A DNA stretch of 16,806 nt from Bacteroidota bacterium. Its GTDB lineage: Bacteria; Bacteroidota; Bacteroidia; Flavobacteriales; Flavobacteriaceae. The stretch lies in assembly GCA_021793135.1 (NCBI GenBank), contig JAJYTI010000025.1:1-16806 (forward strand), read 5' to 3'. This document shows, in pieces, positions 14,091 to 16,806 of the stretch. Positions within the stretch are counted from its first letter, which is position 1. Each line of letters starts with the position of its first letter. The notes under the pieces were generated by a model. The model did not search any database and was not told the DNA's origin. It saw nothing but the letters and a program-made list of their open reading frames with translations. The position numbers and the translations under genes were made by a program.

Positions 14091-14540
14091 ATGATTGGAG
14101 TTTATATTCCTGGTAATATTACCATAGGCGGAGGCCAAACCTTAGTTGTGCCTATAGATTTTATTCCTAATGCTGGATTTGTAGGTGGGAATTCAGATAT
14201 GACGATTCAAATAATGTATAAGGGAAGTTTATTCTGCTTTTCGGAGTACATTATTCCTTTCCCTAACCCTAGTGTATCTCAAATGAAAGAACATTCCGAA
14301 TTGTCGGTTACTCCAAATCCTGCGGTAGAAAGTACAGAGGTTCAATACAAATTTGAAACAAAAGACAAAGTAGTATTAAGGCTTTATAATCTTGCAGGTG
14401 TATTACTCTTAGAGCAAGAGTTGCCCAACACCGAAGGGAGACTGACCTTAGATTTAAATGCATTGGCTTCGGGTACATATATTGTTGTCGCTCAAGATGC
14501 TTCAGGACAACGTTTACAACAACATATTATTAAGAAATAA
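14091..14540 (+). pseudogene. Truncated T9SS cargo protein: sorting domain without signal peptide
   Basis: The 149-residue frame ends in a type A T9SS sorting domain (about 71-149): LSVTPNPAVESTEVQY, LRLYNLAGVLLLEQEL, LDLNALASGTYIVV and the basic end HIIKK. In full proteins this domain sends cargo that has reached the periplasm by Sec through the T9SS to the cell surface. Here the N terminus (MIGVYIPGNITIGGGQTLVV) is not a signal peptide and looks like the middle of a beta-rich domain; a TAA stands two codons before the ATG. The product could not enter the periplasm by itself, so I read it as a 5'-deleted gene remnant. It ends 15 nt before the next T9SS gene, and the last codons of both genes are nearly alike, pointing to tandem paralogues. 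A cytosolic function is possible but unsupported. Confidence 0.75.
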
Positions 14541-14555
14541 CTAAACTTTATCACC

Positions 14556-16451
14556 ATGTCTTTAAGAAATTACTTTTTTTTATTCGCTATATTTTCTGTG
14601 ACTTTTTCGTTTTCGCAATCTACAGATTATGAATGGAGTTGGGCTACTCGTGGAGGTGGGGCTCGACACTTGATTTCTGGTTCTAATTATCAACAAGATC
14701 CTGCACATCTTCAAAAAGTTCGAGATATCGCTATCGATACGCTGAATAACTATTATTTTCTTGCGGATGTAGGTAGCGGAGATTCATATAATCCAGATGT
14801 TACTTTTGGTACCATACCTAATGACACCATTCTTATTCCTACGTATAACGATCCGTTTAACACTCCTAATTATAATTCTCGAGATAGTTATTTGGTTTCT
14901 ACTACCTGCGATGGGGAATTTCGCTGGCAAAAAACAATGGGTGCAGGCGGTAATGTTGGTTCTTACGATGTTAAAGCAGATAGTCTAGGAGGTATTTATA
15001 TGGTGGGTAATATGCCTAGGCATAGTGCAATGCAGACTCCCGTGCATTATGATCAAGATAGCATCAAAGGCTTACCTATTAGAAATGGGATGAGTCCAAA
15101 TAACAAAATGATGTACATGATAAAATATGATATGGATGGAACGTTCCAATGGTTAAAAGAGCCACAAGAAGACGATCTATACTGGGGAGCAGATATTCCT
15201 GGAGGAGCCATTTCAAACGGTTTGTATATGGAACCCGATGGTACGTCCCATTGGTTGGTATATTTATTAAATCAAACATTAGAGGATGGAACGGTAGTGC
15301 CTAACAGTACTTATTTTCCACGTATTGGGAGAGATGTTGGCGATTTAATGGTACTAAAATACGATAAAGACGGTTCTTTTATAGATTATGTAAGACTTGA
15401 TATTGTTACCAATCTTTTAAGTCCTATAGGAAAGTCCACGAGTTTCGAATACGATCCAGTAAAAAAGCAATACTATGTATCAATTCTGCAAGAAGATAGC
15501 AATGGAGAAGGTTGGACTGCTATTGATGGAGTAGATGTTACGGGAGGTTTGTGCTTGGTTGCTTTTGATGCAGACGATGGGTCGGTAGCATGGTGGCATG
15601 AGAATATAACACATGGAGGTGGTATACTCGATATGGTTTTAGATAATCATGGAGATTTATATTTAACAGGAGGTATTGGAATGGATGATAACTTTGCTGG
15701 TCACGTTACTCCTTATGGAATATCTGGTCCATTTGTGATCAAATTAAATTCTGATGGGCAATTGCTTTGGGGTACACATGCCGAAACCCCATTATTTTAC
15801 GCAGCAGAATCTATCACGATAAATGAAGATGAAGTATTTATTGGGTTAGGTTTAGGACCTCAGATAGTTTCATGGGGTGTTCACTGGGATGGATTGGAGT
15901 TTTGGCCTCCTGCAGATCATGGTACGGAACCTGCGGTGATTCGTTTTGACAAACAAACGGGTTCTCCCATAAAGATTCATGAAATTCTCAGTTCGGGTTT
16001 TGGAGATCACGATCAAATACGTGCGGTAGCGGTGGATAAGCAGGGTAGCATTGTGGTGGGTGGTCTTCTTCGGTCGGCTTGGATTTTTGAGAACGACCCT
16101 ATAGTTCCCCAAGTTTTAAGAAAAACTGCAAATCCCTCCGATTTTTTTATTGCTAAGCTGGCAAAAGACGGGGTAGATTGTTCGGATTATTTAAGTGTTG
16201 CAGATGTTTCGGAGCCCTTAGGTTATTTTAAAGTATTTCCAAACCCAACCGATACGATGGTACATTGGCAATCCAATGAATCTATAATCTCCTTAAGCCT
16301 TTACGATGTATCGGGTCGAGAATTAATTCATGAGTCGGTTTTTGACTCTCAAGGTAGTATTTCGTTAGAAGGTTTGTCTTCTGGCACGTATATTTTAATG
16401 TTACAAACAGAAACAGGTCAGCGTATGCAGCGGCAAATTATTAAGAAATAA
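14556..16451 (+). CDS. T9SS-secreted protein with propeller-like repeats, type A sorting domain
   Basis: The 631-residue precursor has a Sec signal peptide (about 1-21, MSLRNYFFLFAIFSVTFSFS) and a C-terminal T9SS sorting domain (about 557-631: FKVFPNPTDTMVHW, LSLYDVSGRELIHESV, LEGLSSGTYILML, ending RQIIKK). The body repeats a blade-like pattern in which a strand ending in YMVGN, LYLTGG or IVVGGL (near 147-151, 368-372, 498-503) alternates with MIKYDMDGTFQWL, VLKYDKDGSFIDY or VIKLNSDGQLLWG (near 188-200, 266-278, 394-406). This resembles SBBP-type beta-propeller repeats found in many secreted Bacteroidota proteins. I infer export to the surface or medium. Substrate, binding partner or enzymatic activity cannot be told, and no catalytic motif is evident. 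It begins 15 nt after the truncated paralogue. Confidence 0.85.
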   Translation: MSLRNYFFLFAIFSVTFSFSQSTDYEWSWATRGGGARHLISGSNYQQDPAHLQKVRDIAIDTLNNYYFLADVGSGDSYNPDVTFGTIPNDTILIPTYNDPFNTPNYNSRDSYLVSTTCDGEFRWQKTMGAGGNVGSYDVKADSLGGIYMVGNMPRHSAMQTPVHYDQDSIKGLPIRNGMSPNNKMMYMIKYDMDGTFQWLKEPQEDDLYWGADIPGGAISNGLYMEPDGTSHWLVYLLNQTLEDGTVVPNSTYFPRIGRDVGDLMVLKYDKDGSFIDYVRLDIVTNLLSPIGKSTSFEYDPVKKQYYVSILQEDSNGEGWTAIDGVDVTGGLCLVAFDADDGSVAWWHENITHGGGILDMVLDNHGDLYLTGGIGMDDNFAGHVTPYGISGPFVIKLNSDGQLLWGTHAETPLFYAAESITINEDEVFIGLGLGPQIVSWGVHWDGLEFWPPADHGTEPAVIRFDKQTGSPIKIHEILSSGFGDHDQIRAVAVDKQGSIVVGGLLRSAWIFENDPIVPQVLRKTANPSDFFIAKLAKDGVDCSDYLSVADVSEPLGYFKVFPNPTDTMVHWQSNESIISLSLYDVSGRELIHESVFDSQGSISLEGLSSGTYILMLQTETGQRMQRQIIKK

Positions 16452-16501
16452 CTTTTCTATAACCTAAAATTATTACTGTTCTATATCGCAAGTTTTTTCT
16501 C

Positions 16502-16509
16502 TACCTTTG
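16502..16509 (+). promoter_or_regulatory. -7 element of the dehydrogenase gene
   Basis: TACCTTTG is a perfect TAnnTTTG. The -33 area reads TGTT (16477-16480, 21 nt away), a weak match. Transcription would start near 16515, which leaves almost no leader before the ATG at 16518 but 17-19 nt before the ATG at 16533; this favours the second start. Confidence 0.5.
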
Positions 16510-16532
16510 GTATAAACATGAAAAATAAAGAG

Positions 16533-16806
16533 ATGAAGATTGTAATATTAGATGGATACGCATTAAACTCAGGAGATTTGTCTTGGGCACCGATTGAAAA
16601 ATTAGGTGAAGTAACCTTATATGATAGAACACCCGTTGATAAGATTGTGGAAAGAGTAGGGGATGCCGAAGTGGTGTTGACCAATAAAGTGCCGATGACA
16701 AAGGAAACAATGGAGCAACTTCCTAACTTAAAGTATATTGGAGTAACGGCTACTGGTTTTGATGTTATCGATGTTCAAGCTGCTAAAGATTTAGGTGTCC
16801 GAGTAA
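16533..16806 (+). CDS. D-2-hydroxyacid dehydrogenase, N-terminal part (3' end outside window)
   Basis: The first 91 codons read MKIVILDGYALNSGDLSWAP, then IEKLGEVTLYDRTPVDKIVE, AEVVLTNKVPMTKETMEQLP and LKYIGVTATGFDVIDVQAAK. This is the N-terminal substrate domain of the D-isomer-specific 2-hydroxyacid dehydrogenase family; the wording is closest to the glycerate/hydroxypyruvate reductase branch. The NAD-binding domain and catalytic His lie beyond the window. The family N terminus MKIV...DGY supports the ATG at 16533, although an in-frame ATG at 16518 would add MKNKE. The gene has its own -7 element, so it need not be in an operon with the T9SS genes. Confidence 0.88.
   Translation, partial: MKIVILDGYALNSGDLSWAPIEKLGEVTLYDRTPVDKIVERVGDAEVVLTNKVPMTKETMEQLPNLKYIGVTATGFDVIDVQAAKDLGVRV

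Noticed and set aside
882..16806. Sigma-54 (-24/-12) promoters near rpoN or other genes
   Set aside because: Reading the gaps showed no convincing TGGCAC-N5-TTGC pattern; the promoters seen are of the housekeeping Bacteroidota type.

Overview
The window looks like chromosomal DNA of a Bacteroidota bacterium, most likely a marine or freshwater flavobacterium. The evidence is low GC, promoters of the Bacteroidota type (TTG or TTTG, about 20 nt, then TAnnTTTG), two proteins ending in type IX secretion (T9SS) sorting domains, OmpA/PorT-like beta-barrels, and ribosomal proteins and EF-Ts with flavobacterial wording. No phage, insertion sequence, tRNA, rRNA or CRISPR array is visible.

Layout. (1) Positions 2-280 (+) hold the end of an outer-membrane beta-barrel gene that converges with, and overlaps by 6 nt, a minus-strand membrane gene of PAP2-like type (275-877). 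(2) On the minus strand follow rpoN (sigma-54), asnS and an 801-residue RND/MMPL exporter. (3) Positions 6621-10821 are a conserved translation block read on the minus strand: rplM-rpsI, rpsB-tsf, pyrH-frr, with clear terminators after tsf and frr. (4) Positions 10822-14540 are an accessory, partly decayed region: a 5'-truncated AtoE-type fatty-acid transporter, an outer-membrane barrel gene, an AraC-family regulator, about 950 bases of AT-rich DNA without genes, and a 5'-truncated T9SS cargo gene. (5) Positions 14556-16451 (+) encode a complete T9SS-secreted protein with propeller-like repeats. The start of a D-2-hydroxyacid dehydrogenase follows and runs off the window.

How it works together. 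The 6.6-10.8 kb block supplies ribosome parts (L13, S9, S2), elongation (EF-Ts), ribosome recycling (RRF) and UMP kinase. Its leaders hold the best regulatory signals: rplM begins with TTG, and a 9-codon upstream ORF ends in a TGA overlapping that start; the rpsB leader holds competing hairpins; and a strong hairpin lies between rpsB and tsf. In the accessory region both truncated genes have lost the ends that face each other, as if the stretch between them (barrel gene, araC gene and AT-rich DNA) had replaced the divergent 5' halves of two older genes. Most of the window is ordinary housekeeping DNA. I see no complete new defence, secretion or metabolic system. The most promising unexplained items are the rplM leader and a structured element near 13.6 kb.
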